Part shown: piece after piece, positions 8,237-16,924 of the stretch | How positions within the stretch are numbered: the first letter of the stretch is position 1 | Layout: each line of letters opens with the position of its first letter | Assembly: GCA_021414185.1 (NCBI GenBank) | Contig: JAIOOZ010000149.1 | Location: 1-26,733, forward strand | Reading direction: 5' to 3' | Length of the DNA: 26,733 bases | DNA from: Betaproteobacteria bacterium | GTDB taxonomy: Bacteria; Pseudomonadota; Gammaproteobacteria; Burkholderiales; SG8-41 | The notes under the pieces: generated by a model | What the model was told of the DNA's origin: nothing | Database searches by the model: none | The model's input: only the letters and a program-made list of their open reading frames with translations | Position numbers and translations under genes: made by a program

Positions 8237-9538
8237 GTGGACTATCTCGACCTTGCACCCATTTCGCGGGTCGGCGGCACCGTCAAGCTGCCGGGTTCGA
8301 AAAGCATATCCAACCGGACGCTGCTGCTCGCAGCACTCGCGGCCGGCGAGACGCGCATACACGACGTGCTCGATTCGGACGACACCCGCTATATGCTGGA
8401 TGCCCTGCGCAAGCTGGGAATCGTTTGCGAAGCAGGTGGTGCGCATGAGGTCCGCGTGCGCGGCGCGAGCGGTGTCTTTCCGAACAAGAACGCCGAATTG
8501 TTTCTCGGCAATGCGGGCACCGCGTTTCGTCCGCTGACGGCGGCATTGGCGCTGAGCTGCGGCGAATACCGTTTGTCGGGTGTCGCCCGCATGCACGAGC
8601 GCCCGATCAAGGACCTCGTCGATGCGCTAGCCAGCCTCGGCGCCGACATCGCGTATCTCGGCACGCCGGGCTATCCACCGCTGGCGATTCACCCGGGCAA
8701 GGTGCGGGCAGGCAGCGAGGTGAGGGTGCGCGGCGATGTATCAAGCCAGTTTCTCACTGCTTTACTGATGAGCCTGCCGCTGCTCAGTGCGCGCACGATC
8801 ATTAAAGTCGACGGCGAACTGGTGTCCAAGCCCTACGTCGATATCACGCTCAACCTGATGCAGCGCTTCGGCGTGACAGTTGCGCGCGACGGCTGGTCGG
8901 CTTTTACGGTTCCCGGTGCGGCGGGGTTCAAAAGTCCCGGCGAGATTTACGTCGAAGGCGATGCATCGGCCGCGTCATACTTTCTTGCGGCGGGCGCCAT
9001 CGGTGCATTAAGCGGCGGCGCGCCCGTGCGGGTAGAGGGTGTCGGGCAAGCGAGCATCCAGGGTGACGTTCGATTCGTGGAAGCATTGCGCAACATGGGA
9101 GCGGTTGTCGAGATGGGCGCGAACTGGATTGCCGTAACCGGTGGTCCCGCGCGCAAGCTGCGCGCCATTGACGCCGATTTCAATCACATCCCGGATGCCG
9201 CAATGACGGTCGCGATACTGGCGTTGTTTGCGGACGGCCCCAGCACGCTGCGCAATATCGGCAGCTGGCGCGTCAAGGAAACGGATCGCATCGCGGCGAT
9301 GGCAACTGAGTTGCGCAAAGTCGGCGCGCAAGTCGAGGAGGGTGCGGACTGGCTGAAGATTGCGCCGCCTGCGGCACTGACGCCGGCGACCATAGACACA
9401 TACGACGACCATCGCATGGCCATGTGCTTCTCGCTCGTCGCGCTGGGTGGCGTGGCGGTCCGCATCAACGATCCGGGCTGCGTCGCCAAGACCTTCCCCG
9501 ATTACTTCAGCGTGCTGGCCGGAATTTCCGGGCACTGA
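8237..9538 (+). CDS. aroA: 3-phosphoshikimate 1-carboxyvinyltransferase (EPSP synthase, class I)
   Basis: AroA joins phosphoenolpyruvate to shikimate 3-phosphate, the sixth step of the shikimate pathway. The 433-aa protein begins at a GTG. The family N-terminus (short lead into LPGSKSISNR at 18-27) fixes this start, although the ribosome site is weak. The PEP/glyphosate loop LGNAGTAFRPL (90-100) has the Gly, Thr and Pro of sensitive class I enzymes. Further family segments seen are GDVSSQFLTALLMSLPL, DASAASYFLAAGAI, the late KETDRIAAM and DDHRMAM. It stands alone here rather than fused to tyrA as in pseudomonads. cmk follows after 3 bp. Confidence 0.97.
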   Translation: MDYLDLAPISRVGGTVKLPGSKSISNRTLLLAALAAGETRIHDVLDSDDTRYMLDALRKLGIVCEAGGAHEVRVRGASGVFPNKNAELFLGNAGTAFRPLTAALALSCGEYRLSGVARMHERPIKDLVDALASLGADIAYLGTPGYPPLAIHPGKVRAGSEVRVRGDVSSQFLTALLMSLPLLSARTIIKVDGELVSKPYVDITLNLMQRFGVTVARDGWSAFTVPGAAGFKSPGEIYVEGDASAASYFLAAGAIGALSGGAPVRVEGVGQASIQGDVRFVEALRNMGAVVEMGANWIAVTGGPARKLRAIDADFNHIPDAAMTVAILALFADGPSTLRNIGSWRVKETDRIAAMATELRKVGAQVEEGADWLKIAPPAALTPATIDTYDDHRMAMCFSLVALGGVAVRINDPGCVAKTFPDYFSVLAGISGH

Positions 9539-9541
9539 CCG

Positions 9542-10216
9542 ATGGCGGGCAATGCTCCAGTAGTTATCGCAATCGACGGACCTTCGGCGTCGGGCAAAGG
9601 CACGGTCGCAAAACGGGTCGCGCAACGCCTTGGTTTTCACTATCTGGACAGCGGGGCGCTCTACCGGCTGGTCGGATTGGCCGCCGAGCGGGCTCGTATT
9701 CAGACCGCCGACGAGCCCCAGGTTGCGCGGCTTGCCGAAGCACTGGACGTTCGCTTCGAAGGCGATGAAATTTATTTAAATCAAGAGCTTGTGACTGATG
9801 TCATCCGCTCGGAGCAGGCTGGTGTCGCGGCGTCCGAGGTAGCGACCCTGGGGGCCGTGCGGCAGGCCTTGTTCAAGCGTCAGCGTGCCTTCCGGGAACC
9901 CCCGGGGCTGGTGGCGGACGGGCGCGATATGGGCTCGGTCGTATTCACCGATGCGGCGCTCAAAATCTACCTGACGGCGGAGCCGGAAGAGCGGGCCCGG
10001 CGGCGTTATAAACAGTTGATAGCTAAAGGAATGGGTGCTAATATGGCCGCCCTTTTGCAGGATATTCAGGCACGCGACGAGCGCGACAGCGGACGCGCAG
10101 TTGCCCCGCTTCAAAAGAGTAGCGACGCCCATTTGCTCGATACGACGAACTTGTCGGTAGACGAGGCAGTAGAGCAGGTGCTGGCGCGTTATGCAGCAGC
10201 AACACAGGTGTCATGA
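9542..10216 (+). CDS. cmk: Cytidylate kinase
   Basis: Cmk phosphorylates CMP and dCMP with ATP in nucleotide salvage and DNA precursor supply. The 224-aa protein has the P-loop GPSASGKGT at 13-21, the YLDSGALYR substrate segment, and the VADGRDMGSVVF and ARRRYKQL regions typical of bacterial Cmk. It begins 3 bp after aroA and is followed by rpsA, the conserved aroA-cmk-rpsA-ihfB order of proteobacteria. The ATG is directly preceded by the aroA stop, so coupling is likely. Confidence 0.96.
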   Translation: MAGNAPVVIAIDGPSASGKGTVAKRVAQRLGFHYLDSGALYRLVGLAAERARIQTADEPQVARLAEALDVRFEGDEIYLNQELVTDVIRSEQAGVAASEVATLGAVRQALFKRQRAFREPPGLVADGRDMGSVVFTDAALKIYLTAEPEERARRRYKQLIAKGMGANMAALLQDIQARDERDSGRAVAPLQKSSDAHLLDTTNLSVDEAVEQVLARYAAATQVS

Positions 10217-10249
10217 AGCTGCCAGGCTCATGGCGTTTATCAATCAGAC

Positions 10250-10273
10250 CCCGTTGAAATAACGGGTTATTTC
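10250..10273 (+). promoter_or_regulatory. rpsA leader with two mutually exclusive hairpins
   Basis: In the 77-nt gap between cmk and rpsA, CCCGTT (10250-10255) can pair with AACGGG (10261-10266). The overlapping GAAATAA (10256-10262) can pair with TTATTTC (10267-10273) around a CGGG loop. Only one of the two can form at a time. rpsA has no strong Shine-Dalgarno sequence here, as in E. coli, where S1 represses its own mRNA through a folded leader. That this pair works as a switch is an inference. Confidence 0.4.
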
Positions 10274-10293
10274 AGGTTCCCAACGTGCAGACA

Positions 10294-12006
10294 ATGACTA
10301 CTGTTTCTTCCCCCGCAGCCCCCGAATCCTTTGCCGCGCTCTTCGAGGAAAGCCTCTCGCTGAAAGAGATGCGGATCGGCGAAGTCATTACCGCCGAAGT
10401 AATCCGCGTCGACGCGAACCATGTCGTCGTAAACGCCGGATTAAAATCCGAAAGTTACATCCCTACTGAAGAATTTCGCAGCGATCGCGGCGAAATCGAA
10501 GTCAAAGCGGGCGATTTCGTAAAAGTCGCCATCGACGCGCTGGAAGACGGCTTTGGCGAAACGCGCCTGTCGCGCGATAAAGCGAAGCGGCTCGCCGCAT
10601 GGATGGATCTGGAGCAGGCGCTCGAGAAGAGCACGGTGGTCGAAGGCCTGATCAATGGCAAGGTCAAAGGCGGCCTCACCGTAATGGTGAACGGCATACG
10701 CGCTTTCCTGCCGGGCTCGCTGGTTGACATTCGTCCGGTCAAGGACACCACGCCGTACGAAAACAAGGTAATGGAATTCAAGGTCATCAAGCTTGATCGC
10801 AAACGCAACAACGTCGTTGTGTCGCGTCGTGCAGTGCTTGAAGCATCGCAGGGCGCCGAGCGCCAGGCACTGCTGTCGAGCCTCACCGAGGGCGCAGTGG
10901 TCAAAGGCATCGTCAAGAACATCACCGACTACGGCGCGTTCGTCGATCTCGGCGGCATCGATGGCCTCTTGCATATCACCGATCTCGCATGGCGCCGCGT
11001 CAAGCATCCGTCGGAAGTGCTGGCGGTTGGCGATGAAGTGGAAGCCAAGGTTCTCAAGTTCGACCAGGAAAAAAACCGCGTTTCTCTCGGCATGAAGCAA
11101 CTGGGCGAAGACCCGTGGGTGGGCCTCTCGCGCCGCTACCCGCAGGGCACGCGCCTGTTCGGCAAGGTCAGCAATCTCACGGATTACGGCGCGTTCGTCG
11201 AAATCGAGCAGGGCATCGAAGGCCTGGTGCACGTCTCCGAGATGGACTGGACCAACAAGAACGTGCATCCGTCGCGCGTCGTGGCCCTGGGCGACGAAGT
11301 CGAAGTGATGGTGCTGGAAATCGACGAAGACCGCCGCCGTATTTCGCTCGGCATGAAGCAATGCAAGCCGAATCCGTGGGAAGAGTTCTCGATGAACGCC
11401 AAAAAAGGCGACAAGGTGAAAGGCCAGATCAAGTCGATCACCGACTTCGGCGTATTCATCGGCCTCGCCGGCAATATCGACGGCCTCGTGCACCTGTCGG
11501 ACCTGTCGTGGAGCGTGCCCGGCGAAGAAGCCGTGCGCAATTACAAGAAGGGCGACGAAACCGAAGCCATGGTGCTGTCGATCGACGTCGAGCGCGAGCG
11601 CATTTCGCTCGGCATCAAGCAGCTCGATGGCGACCCGTTCACCGGTTTCGTGGCGTCCAACGACAAGAACAGCATCGTCAAGGGCACTGTGAAGTCGATC
11701 GATGCCAAGGGTGCAGTCATCGCGCTCGAAGGCGATGTCGAAGGTTATCTGCGCGCTTCCGAAGTGGCGCGCGACCGCGTCGAGGACATCCGCACCCATC
11801 TGAAAGAAGGCGATGCGGTCACGGCAATGATCATCAATATCGACCGCAAGAACCGCACCATCAACCTGTCGATCAAGGCGCGCGACATGGCTGACGAATC
11901 GGCGGCGATGCAGAAGATGGCGGCCGACAAGCCCGCCAATGCGGGCACCACCAGTCTCGGTGCCCTGCTCAAAGCCAAGATGGACACCGCCAATACCGAC
12001 CAATAA
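10294..12006 (+). CDS. rpsA: 30S ribosomal protein S1
   Basis: S1 binds mRNA on the 30S subunit and helps unfold structured leaders. The 570-aa protein (E. coli 557) carries six S1 OB-fold repeats, at roughly 20-90, 105-175, 190-260, 277-347, 364-434 and 451-520. The four central repeats show the recurrent V(K)G-x-V-x-(S/N)-(I/L)-TD-(Y/F)-GAF pattern. The ATG at 10294 gives an N-terminus with SFAALFEESL, as in the family. A GTG 9 nt upstream in frame is less likely. No clear Shine-Dalgarno precedes it, which is usual for rpsA. The C-terminal tail after repeat six is short and ends in Lys/Asp-rich sequence. ihfB starts 15 bp downstream. Confidence 0.97.
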   Translation: MTTVSSPAAPESFAALFEESLSLKEMRIGEVITAEVIRVDANHVVVNAGLKSESYIPTEEFRSDRGEIEVKAGDFVKVAIDALEDGFGETRLSRDKAKRLAAWMDLEQALEKSTVVEGLINGKVKGGLTVMVNGIRAFLPGSLVDIRPVKDTTPYENKVMEFKVIKLDRKRNNVVVSRRAVLEASQGAERQALLSSLTEGAVVKGIVKNITDYGAFVDLGGIDGLLHITDLAWRRVKHPSEVLAVGDEVEAKVLKFDQEKNRVSLGMKQLGEDPWVGLSRRYPQGTRLFGKVSNLTDYGAFVEIEQGIEGLVHVSEMDWTNKNVHPSRVVALGDEVEVMVLEIDEDRRRISLGMKQCKPNPWEEFSMNAKKGDKVKGQIKSITDFGVFIGLAGNIDGLVHLSDLSWSVPGEEAVRNYKKGDETEAMVLSIDVERERISLGIKQLDGDPFTGFVASNDKNSIVKGTVKSIDAKGAVIALEGDVEGYLRASEVARDRVEDIRTHLKEGDAVTAMIINIDRKNRTINLSIKARDMADESAAMQKMAADKPANAGTTSLGALLKAKMDTANTDQ

Positions 12007-12021
12007 GGGGCAGGACCGATC

Positions 12022-12306
12022 ATGACGAAGTCCGAGTTGATCGCGAAGCTGGCGGCGCGCTATCCGCAGTTGGTGGCAAAGGACGCCGAACTTGCAGTCA
12101 AGATGGTGCTGGATGCGATGGGCAAAAGCCTGTCTGAAGGCCAGCGCATCGAGATCCGCGGGTTCGGCAGTTTCGGTCTGAACTACCGGCCGCCGCGCAC
12201 CGGCCGCAATCCGAAATCAGGAGACAAGGTGCAGGTGCCCGCGAAATACGTGCCGCACTTCAAGGCTGGCAAGGAATTGCGCGAACGCGTCGATTTCAAG
12301 AAATAA
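12022..12306 (+). CDS. ihfB: Integration host factor subunit beta
   Basis: This is a small DNA-bending protein of the HU/IHF family (94 aa) that pairs with IhfA to bend specific sites in promoters, replication and recombination. Seen: the N-terminal helical pair (TKSELIAKLAARYPQL), the RGFGSF turn and the beta-arm YRPPRTGRNPKSGDKV, whose Pro intercalates into DNA. The position straight after rpsA is the classic IhfB location and separates it from HU and IhfA. AGGA lies about 9 nt before the ATG. A strong terminator follows 22 bp after the stop, closing the upstream transcription unit. Confidence 0.97.
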   Translation: MTKSELIAKLAARYPQLVAKDAELAVKMVLDAMGKSLSEGQRIEIRGFGSFGLNYRPPRTGRNPKSGDKVQVPAKYVPHFKAGKELRERVDFKK

Positions 12307-12327
12307 GCGCGGCGGCAAACAGTCGGT

Positions 12328-12361
12328 GCGGCATCATCGAAAGATAGTGCCGCTTTTTTTT
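12328..12361 (+). terminator. Rho-independent terminator after ihfB
   Basis: GCGGCA (12328-12333) pairs with TGCCGC (12348-12353). Inside, ATC pairs with GAT around a GAAA tetraloop, with one C-A mismatch between the two helices. Eight T residues follow (12354-12361). This ends the cmk-rpsA-ihfB transcript and separates it from lapA-lapB. Confidence 0.9.
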
Positions 12362-12417
12362 GCCTGTGCGCGGGATGTGAACCATGGACGGGCGGCGTGG
12401 CGCCGGAGGATCTGATG

Positions 12418-12714
12418 ATGCGAACTCTCTTAATACTGACCAAGGCGGCGGCGGGTATCGCGGTTTTCCTCGTATTGCTGGGCTTTGCCGTCAAGAACAC
12501 AGACGGCGTGGTGGTGCGTTACTTTCTCGGACTCGAATGGCAGGCGCCGCTGGTATTCGTGCTGCTGGTTTTTTTCGCCGCCGGCGTTGTGCTGGGCGTC
12601 ACGGCGAGCCTCGCCATCCTGGTCAGGCAGCGCCGCGAGATCCTCGGCCTCAAGCGCGAATTGCGCGGCCTGACCCGCAGCCCGGTTGCGCCCATGCTGG
12701 CTGAGTCGGCGTAG
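12418..12714 (+). CDS. lapA: LapA-family inner-membrane protein (lipopolysaccharide assembly protein A)
   Basis: A 98-aa protein of the LapA/DUF1049 family. It has two hydrophobic helices (about residues 5-25 and 40-65) joined by the conserved NTDGVVVRYFLGLEWQAPL segment, then a cytoplasmic basic stretch (RQRREILGLKRELRGL). GGAGGA at 12405-12410 lies 7 nt before the ATG at 12418, so I chose that start over the adjacent ATG at 12415. In E. coli, LapA works with LapB at the inner membrane in LPS assembly. The next gene is lapB, the usual pairing. Confidence 0.93.
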   Translation: MRTLLILTKAAAGIAVFLVLLGFAVKNTDGVVVRYFLGLEWQAPLVFVLLVFFAAGVVLGVTASLAILVRQRREILGLKRELRGLTRSPVAPMLAESA

Positions 12715-12740
12715 CGCGGAAGGCCGGGACCAGGCAAGCC

Positions 12741-13916
12741 ATGGAAATCGAATATTGGTGGTTGCTCGCGCTGCCGGTGTTTTTCGCGCTGGGCTGGCTC
12801 GCCGCGCGCATCGACATCAAGCACCTGGTATCGGAATCGCGCGCGTTGCCGCGGTCTTATTTCAAGGGACTTAATTTCCTGCTGAACGAGCAGCCCGACA
12901 AGGCGATCGAGGCGTTCATCGAGGTCGTCAAAGTCGAGCCGCAGACCATCGAGCTGCATTTCGCGCTGGGATCGTTGTTTCGCCGGCGCGGTGAAACCGA
13001 GCGCGCGATCCGCATGCACCAGAACCTGGTCGAGCGCGTGGACCTGCCGCAGCAGCAGAAATTCGACGCACTGTTCGAGCTTGCGCAGGACTATCTGAAG
13101 GCGGGCCTGCTCGACCGCGCCGAGGAACTGTTCGCGAAACTGCAGGGCAGCGCGCATGAGGAGGCTGCGCTCAAGTACCTGCTCGAGATCTACGAGCAGG
13201 AGAAGGACTGGTTGAAAGCGATTGAGATCGCGCAACAGCTCGAAACGGTGACCGGACAGTCGCACCAGAAGGAGATCGCCAATTTCTATTGCGAAATGGC
13301 AAGCCGCGAAATCATGGAATCGCGGCCTGAAGCGGCGCGCCCGCATCTCGAGCGCGCGCTGACGCATCACCGCCTGTGTGCGCGCGCCAACGTGCTGCTC
13401 GGTGACCTTGAAATCGCGCTTAACCGGCATGAAGCCGCGATAGACGCGTGGAAACGCATCGAGATGCAGAATCCGGAATACCTGGCGCTCGTCGCCGAAC
13501 GGCTGATCGGCGCCTACAAGCATCTCGACAAGGCGAACGAAGGGCTCAATCTGCTGCGCGGGCTGCTGGACAAATATTCATCGCTCGATGTGCTGAATGT
13601 GGTGTTCACCTGCATACTCGAGCAACAGGGTGCGGAGCCGGCCTATCAACTGGTGCGCGACGAAATGCGGCGCAGCCCGACGCTGCTCGGTCTCGACAAG
13701 TTGCTGGAAGCGCAATTGCTCGATGCACCGGTGCAGCGCCGCCAGGACCTGGAGCTCGTCAAAAACCTCGTCCACCAGCACACGCGCACGCTGGCCATGT
13801 ACAAATGCGACAATTGCGGCTTTCGGGCGCGCCAGTATTACTGGCATTGTCCGGCGTGCGGCGAATGGGAAACTTATTCACCGCGCCGGGCGGAAGAGAA
13901 GGGCTTACCTGGATGA
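12741..13916 (+). CDS. lapB: Lipopolysaccharide assembly protein B (YciM): TPR protein with C-terminal rubredoxin-type zinc/iron site
   Basis: LapB is an inner-membrane-anchored TPR protein that, in E. coli, presents LpxC to the FtsH protease and so limits LPS synthesis. Seen in 391 aa: an N-terminal membrane helix (residues 5-21), TPR-like helix pairs from about 40 to 340, and a C-terminal rubredoxin-like metal knuckle with Cys356, Cys359, Cys370 and Cys373 (YKCDNCGF, WHCPACGEWETY). All key cysteines are present. The stop overlaps the start of pyrF (ATGA), which implies co-translation. Its partner lapA lies 26 bp upstream. Confidence 0.96.
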   Translation: MEIEYWWLLALPVFFALGWLAARIDIKHLVSESRALPRSYFKGLNFLLNEQPDKAIEAFIEVVKVEPQTIELHFALGSLFRRRGETERAIRMHQNLVERVDLPQQQKFDALFELAQDYLKAGLLDRAEELFAKLQGSAHEEAALKYLLEIYEQEKDWLKAIEIAQQLETVTGQSHQKEIANFYCEMASREIMESRPEAARPHLERALTHHRLCARANVLLGDLEIALNRHEAAIDAWKRIEMQNPEYLALVAERLIGAYKHLDKANEGLNLLRGLLDKYSSLDVLNVVFTCILEQQGAEPAYQLVRDEMRRSPTLLGLDKLLEAQLLDAPVQRRQDLELVKNLVHQHTRTLAMYKCDNCGFRARQYYWHCPACGEWETYSPRRAEEKGLPG

Positions 13917-14620
13917 CTGATCCGCGCGTAATAGTGGCGCTCGATTTCGCTTCGGCCGAGCAGGCGCTGGCGTTCGCCGCGAGAGTGGAGCCCGCGTCGT
14001 GCCGTCTCAAGGTGGGAAAAGAGTTGTTTACGGCAGCCGGTCCGGCGTTGATTGAAACATTAATGCAACGCGGTTTCGATATCTTTCTCGATTTGAAATT
14101 TCACGATATTCCGAACACCGTTGCTGGCGCGTGCAGGGCCGCATCGCAACTGGGCGTGTGGATGATCAACGTGCATGCACTGGGCGGCCGCGCCATGCTG
14201 GAAGCTGCGCGCAACGCAGTGGCAGGCGCAACACGCCGTCCAAAATTGATTGCCGTGACGTTATTGACGAGCATGGCAGAAAAAGACATGCGCGAGGTAG
14301 GCATTGAAGGTGAGCCGGCAGCAGCGGCGCTGCGGCTGGCGAAATTGACGCAGGCGAGCGGGCTCGACGGCGTAGTGTGTTCAGCGCAGGAGGCGGCATT
14401 GCTCAAACGTGAATGCGGCGCCGGATTCTGCCTGGTGACACCCGGCATCCGGCCGGCTTCCGGCGCCAAAGACGATCAGCAGCGCATCATGACGCCGGCC
14501 GCGGCAATGGCTGCGGGCGCCGATTACCTGGTGATCGGCCGTCCGGTAACGCAGGCGCCCGATCCGGTCGCCGCACTGGCGGCCATCAATGCGGAAATCG
14601 CCGGTGGGCAGAACGCATGA
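13913..14620 (+). CDS. pyrF: Orotidine 5'-phosphate decarboxylase
   Basis: PyrF makes UMP from OMP, the last step of de novo pyrimidine synthesis. The 235-aa protein begins MTDPRVIVALDFAS. The catalytic Asp-Lys-x-x-Asp array is FLDLKFHDIPN at 58-68 (D60, K62, D65). The C-terminal phosphate-binding part is VTPGIRP...DQQRIMTP...ADYLVIGRPVT. The reading frame is open well upstream inside lapB, but the ATG at 13913 in the ATGA overlap matches the family start. The downstream ATGA overlap with ugd puts UMP synthesis next to UDP-sugar formation. This is probably positional rather than regulatory. Confidence 0.97.
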   Translation: MTDPRVIVALDFASAEQALAFAARVEPASCRLKVGKELFTAAGPALIETLMQRGFDIFLDLKFHDIPNTVAGACRAASQLGVWMINVHALGGRAMLEAARNAVAGATRRPKLIAVTLLTSMAEKDMREVGIEGEPAAAALRLAKLTQASGLDGVVCSAQEAALLKRECGAGFCLVTPGIRPASGAKDDQQRIMTPAAAMAAGADYLVIGRPVTQAPDPVAALAAINAEIAGGQNA

Positions 14621-15939
14621 AAATAACCATCATAGGCACCGGCTACGTCGGGCTCGTATCGGGCGCATGCCTGGCGGAAGTGGGCAACGACGTGATGTGT
14701 CTCGATGTCGACGCCGGAAAAATCGCGCAGCTGAAACGCGGGGAAATTCCCATCTACGAACCGGGCCTCGAACCGCTGGTGAAGCGCAACGTCGAGGCCG
14801 GCCGCCTGCACTTCACCACCGACGTCGCGGCGAGCGTTGCGCACGGACAGGTGCAGTTCATCGCGGTCGGCACGCCACCGGACGAAGATGGTTCGGCCGA
14901 CCTGCAATACGTGCTGGCAGCGGCGCGCGCTATAGGGCGCCATATGGACGACTACCGGCTGGTGGTCGATAAATCGACCGTGCCGGTAGGTACCGCGGCA
15001 AAGGTGAAGGCGGTCATCGCAGAGGAACTGACGAAGCGCGGCAAGACGATAGATTTCAGCGTGGTGTCGAACCCGGAATTTCTGAAAGAAGGCGCCGCCG
15101 TCGACGATTTCATGCGGCCGGACCGCATCGTAATCGGCGTTGCCGACGAGCGCGCGAAGCAGATCATGCGGGCGATTTACGCGCCCATCCAGCGCAATCA
15201 CGAGCGCATGATATTCATGGACATCCCGTCGGCTGAACTCACCAAGTACGCTGCCAACGCAATGTTGGCGACGCGCATTTCCTTCATGAACGAACTGGCC
15301 AATCTGGCCGAGCATCTCGGCGCCGATATAGAGCACGTGCGCCAGGGCATAGGTTCGGATGCGCGTATCGGCTATCACTTTCTGTACGCGGGTTGCGGTT
15401 ACGGCGGCGCGTGTTTTCCGAAGGACGTTTCGGCTCTGCAGCAGACCGCGCAGGACGCCGGCATGCAGCTCAAGATCATCGAGGCGGTCAATCAGGTCAA
15501 TCAGGCGCAGAAATCGCGCCTGCTCACCAAGATCACCGGCCGGTTTGGCGAAAATCTTGCCGGCAAACGCTTCGCCGTGTGGGGGCTCGCGTTCAAGCCC
15601 AATACCGACGACATGCGTGAGGCGCCGAGCAACATTATCGTGCCCGGTATCATCGAACGCGGCGGCACGGTCGTCGCCTACGATCCGGTGGCGATGCCGC
15701 ATGCGAAAAAGTCGTTCGCCGCATTACCGCGCCTGGATTATGCGAAATCGCCGCAACTGGCACTCGATGGCGCGGATTGCCTCGTTATAGTGACCGAGTG
15801 GAAAGAGTTCCGCAGCCCGGATTTCGAAGATATAAAGCGCCGCCTGCGCACGCCCGTTATCATAGACGGGCGCAATTTGTACGATCCTGCCATGGTGCGC
15901 GGTTACGGGCTGGAGTATTCAGGCATAGGCAGGGCTTAA
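14617..15939 (+). CDS. ugd: UDP-glucose 6-dehydrogenase
   Basis: Ugd oxidises UDP-glucose twice with NAD to UDP-glucuronate, a precursor for LPS decoration and exopolysaccharide. The 440-aa protein has the N-terminal Rossmann motif GTGYVG (7-12), Lys210 in ELTKYAANA, the catalytic Cys266 in GCGYGGACFPKD, and the C-terminal NAD/UDP domain with AVWGLAFKPNTDDMREAPS. The start is the ATG in the 4-nt overlap with pyrF. The long open frame upstream is pyrF read out of frame. It sits beside heptose genes, in line with an envelope-sugar role. Confidence 0.96.
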   Translation: MKITIIGTGYVGLVSGACLAEVGNDVMCLDVDAGKIAQLKRGEIPIYEPGLEPLVKRNVEAGRLHFTTDVAASVAHGQVQFIAVGTPPDEDGSADLQYVLAAARAIGRHMDDYRLVVDKSTVPVGTAAKVKAVIAEELTKRGKTIDFSVVSNPEFLKEGAAVDDFMRPDRIVIGVADERAKQIMRAIYAPIQRNHERMIFMDIPSAELTKYAANAMLATRISFMNELANLAEHLGADIEHVRQGIGSDARIGYHFLYAGCGYGGACFPKDVSALQQTAQDAGMQLKIIEAVNQVNQAQKSRLLTKITGRFGENLAGKRFAVWGLAFKPNTDDMREAPSNIIVPGIIERGGTVVAYDPVAMPHAKKSFAALPRLDYAKSPQLALDGADCLVIVTEWKEFRSPDFEDIKRRLRTPVIIDGRNLYDPAMVRGYGLEYSGIGRA

Positions 15940-15943
15940 AAGC

Positions 15944-15983
15944 AGGATTCAGGATGCGGGATATAGGATTCAGGGCTAGGATT
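15944..15983 (+). repeat. Degenerate AGGATTCAGG short repeat before rfaE1
   Basis: The 43-bp gap between ugd and rfaE1 contains AGGATTCAGG at 15944-15953 and again at 15965-15974, with a partial AGGATT at 15978-15983 and an AGGATG variant at 15951. It looks like a decayed minisatellite or duplicated ribosome-binding sequence. The copy at 15971-15975 (CAGGG) probably serves as the Shine-Dalgarno for the TTG start. Confidence 0.6.
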
Positions 15984-16918
15984 TGAATATTAAAAATCTT
16001 AAGAAAGCGCGCGTGCTGGTGGTCGGCGATGTCATGCTCGACCGCTATTGGCATGGCGATGTGAGCCGCATCTCGCCGGAAGCGCCGGTGCCGGTAGTCA
16101 GGTTCACGCGCAGCGAGGAGCGCCTGGGCGGCGCCGCCAACGTTGCGCGCAATGCCGCGGCGCTGGGTGCGCGCGTAACGTTGCTGTCGGTAGTAGGCCA
16201 GGACGAGCCGGGGCGCAAGCTCGCAGCACTGCTGCGCGAGGAAAAGATAACCGCGCGCCTGCACCACGATCGCACCATAGACACCACGGTCAAGTTGCGC
16301 GTGATCGGGCCTCAGCGGCACCAATTGCTGCGGGTCGATTTCGAAACCGAGCCCAGCCATGAGATCCTGCGTTCCAAGCTTGCTGAGTACAAAAGGCTCA
16401 TCACCGGTTGCGATGCGGTGATTTTGTCGGATTACGGCAAGGGCGGATTGACGCACATCGCGCGCATGATCAGTCTCGCACGCCGGCACGGCAAGCCGGT
16501 GCTGATCGATCCCAAAGGCAATGATTTCACGCGTTATCAGGGTGCTTCACTGATCACGCCGAACCTCAATGAATTCCGCGCAGTTGCGGGAGCATGGAAA
16601 AACGAGCGCGAATTGACCGACCGCGCCCAGAAGTTGCGGCGCAGGCTCAAAATTGACGCATTGCTGGTGACGCGCGGAGGCGACGGCATGACGTTGTTCG
16701 AGCGCGCGCGCCGCTGGCATGTGCCGGCGCAGGCGCGCGAAGTTTCCGACGTTAGCGGCGCCGGCGATACCGTGATCGCGACGATGGCGGTGATGCTCGC
16801 CAGCGGCCACGCAATGGACGAGGCAGTGCGCATCGCCAACCGCGCGGCGGGCATAGTCGTCGGCAAGTTCGGCACCGCGGTGGCGTCGCCGCACGAGTTG
16901 TTTGATACGGAAGGCTGA
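15983..16918 (+). CDS. rfaE1: D-glycero-beta-D-manno-heptose-7-phosphate kinase (RfaE1)
   Basis: A PfkB/ribokinase-family kinase that phosphorylates heptose 7-phosphate at C1 in the ADP-heptose pathway for the LPS inner core. The 311-aa protein carries only the kinase domain; the adenylyltransferase half of E. coli HldE is absent and should be encoded elsewhere as rfaE2. Seen: VVGDVMLDRYW (13-23), SRISPEAPVPVV, GGAANVARN (49-57), and the catalytic SGAGDTV at 258-264 with Asp262. The start appears to be a TTG: no ATG lies close by, and the family N-terminus needs only about 12 residues before VVGD. CAGGG about 7 nt upstream serves as ribosome site. hldD follows after 6 bp. Confidence 0.95.
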   Translation: MNIKNLKKARVLVVGDVMLDRYWHGDVSRISPEAPVPVVRFTRSEERLGGAANVARNAAALGARVTLLSVVGQDEPGRKLAALLREEKITARLHHDRTIDTTVKLRVIGPQRHQLLRVDFETEPSHEILRSKLAEYKRLITGCDAVILSDYGKGGLTHIARMISLARRHGKPVLIDPKGNDFTRYQGASLITPNLNEFRAVAGAWKNERELTDRAQKLRRRLKIDALLVTRGGDGMTLFERARRWHVPAQAREVSDVSGAGDTVIATMAVMLASGHAMDEAVRIANRAAGIVVGKFGTAVASPHELFDTEG

Positions 16919-16924
16919 ACACTC

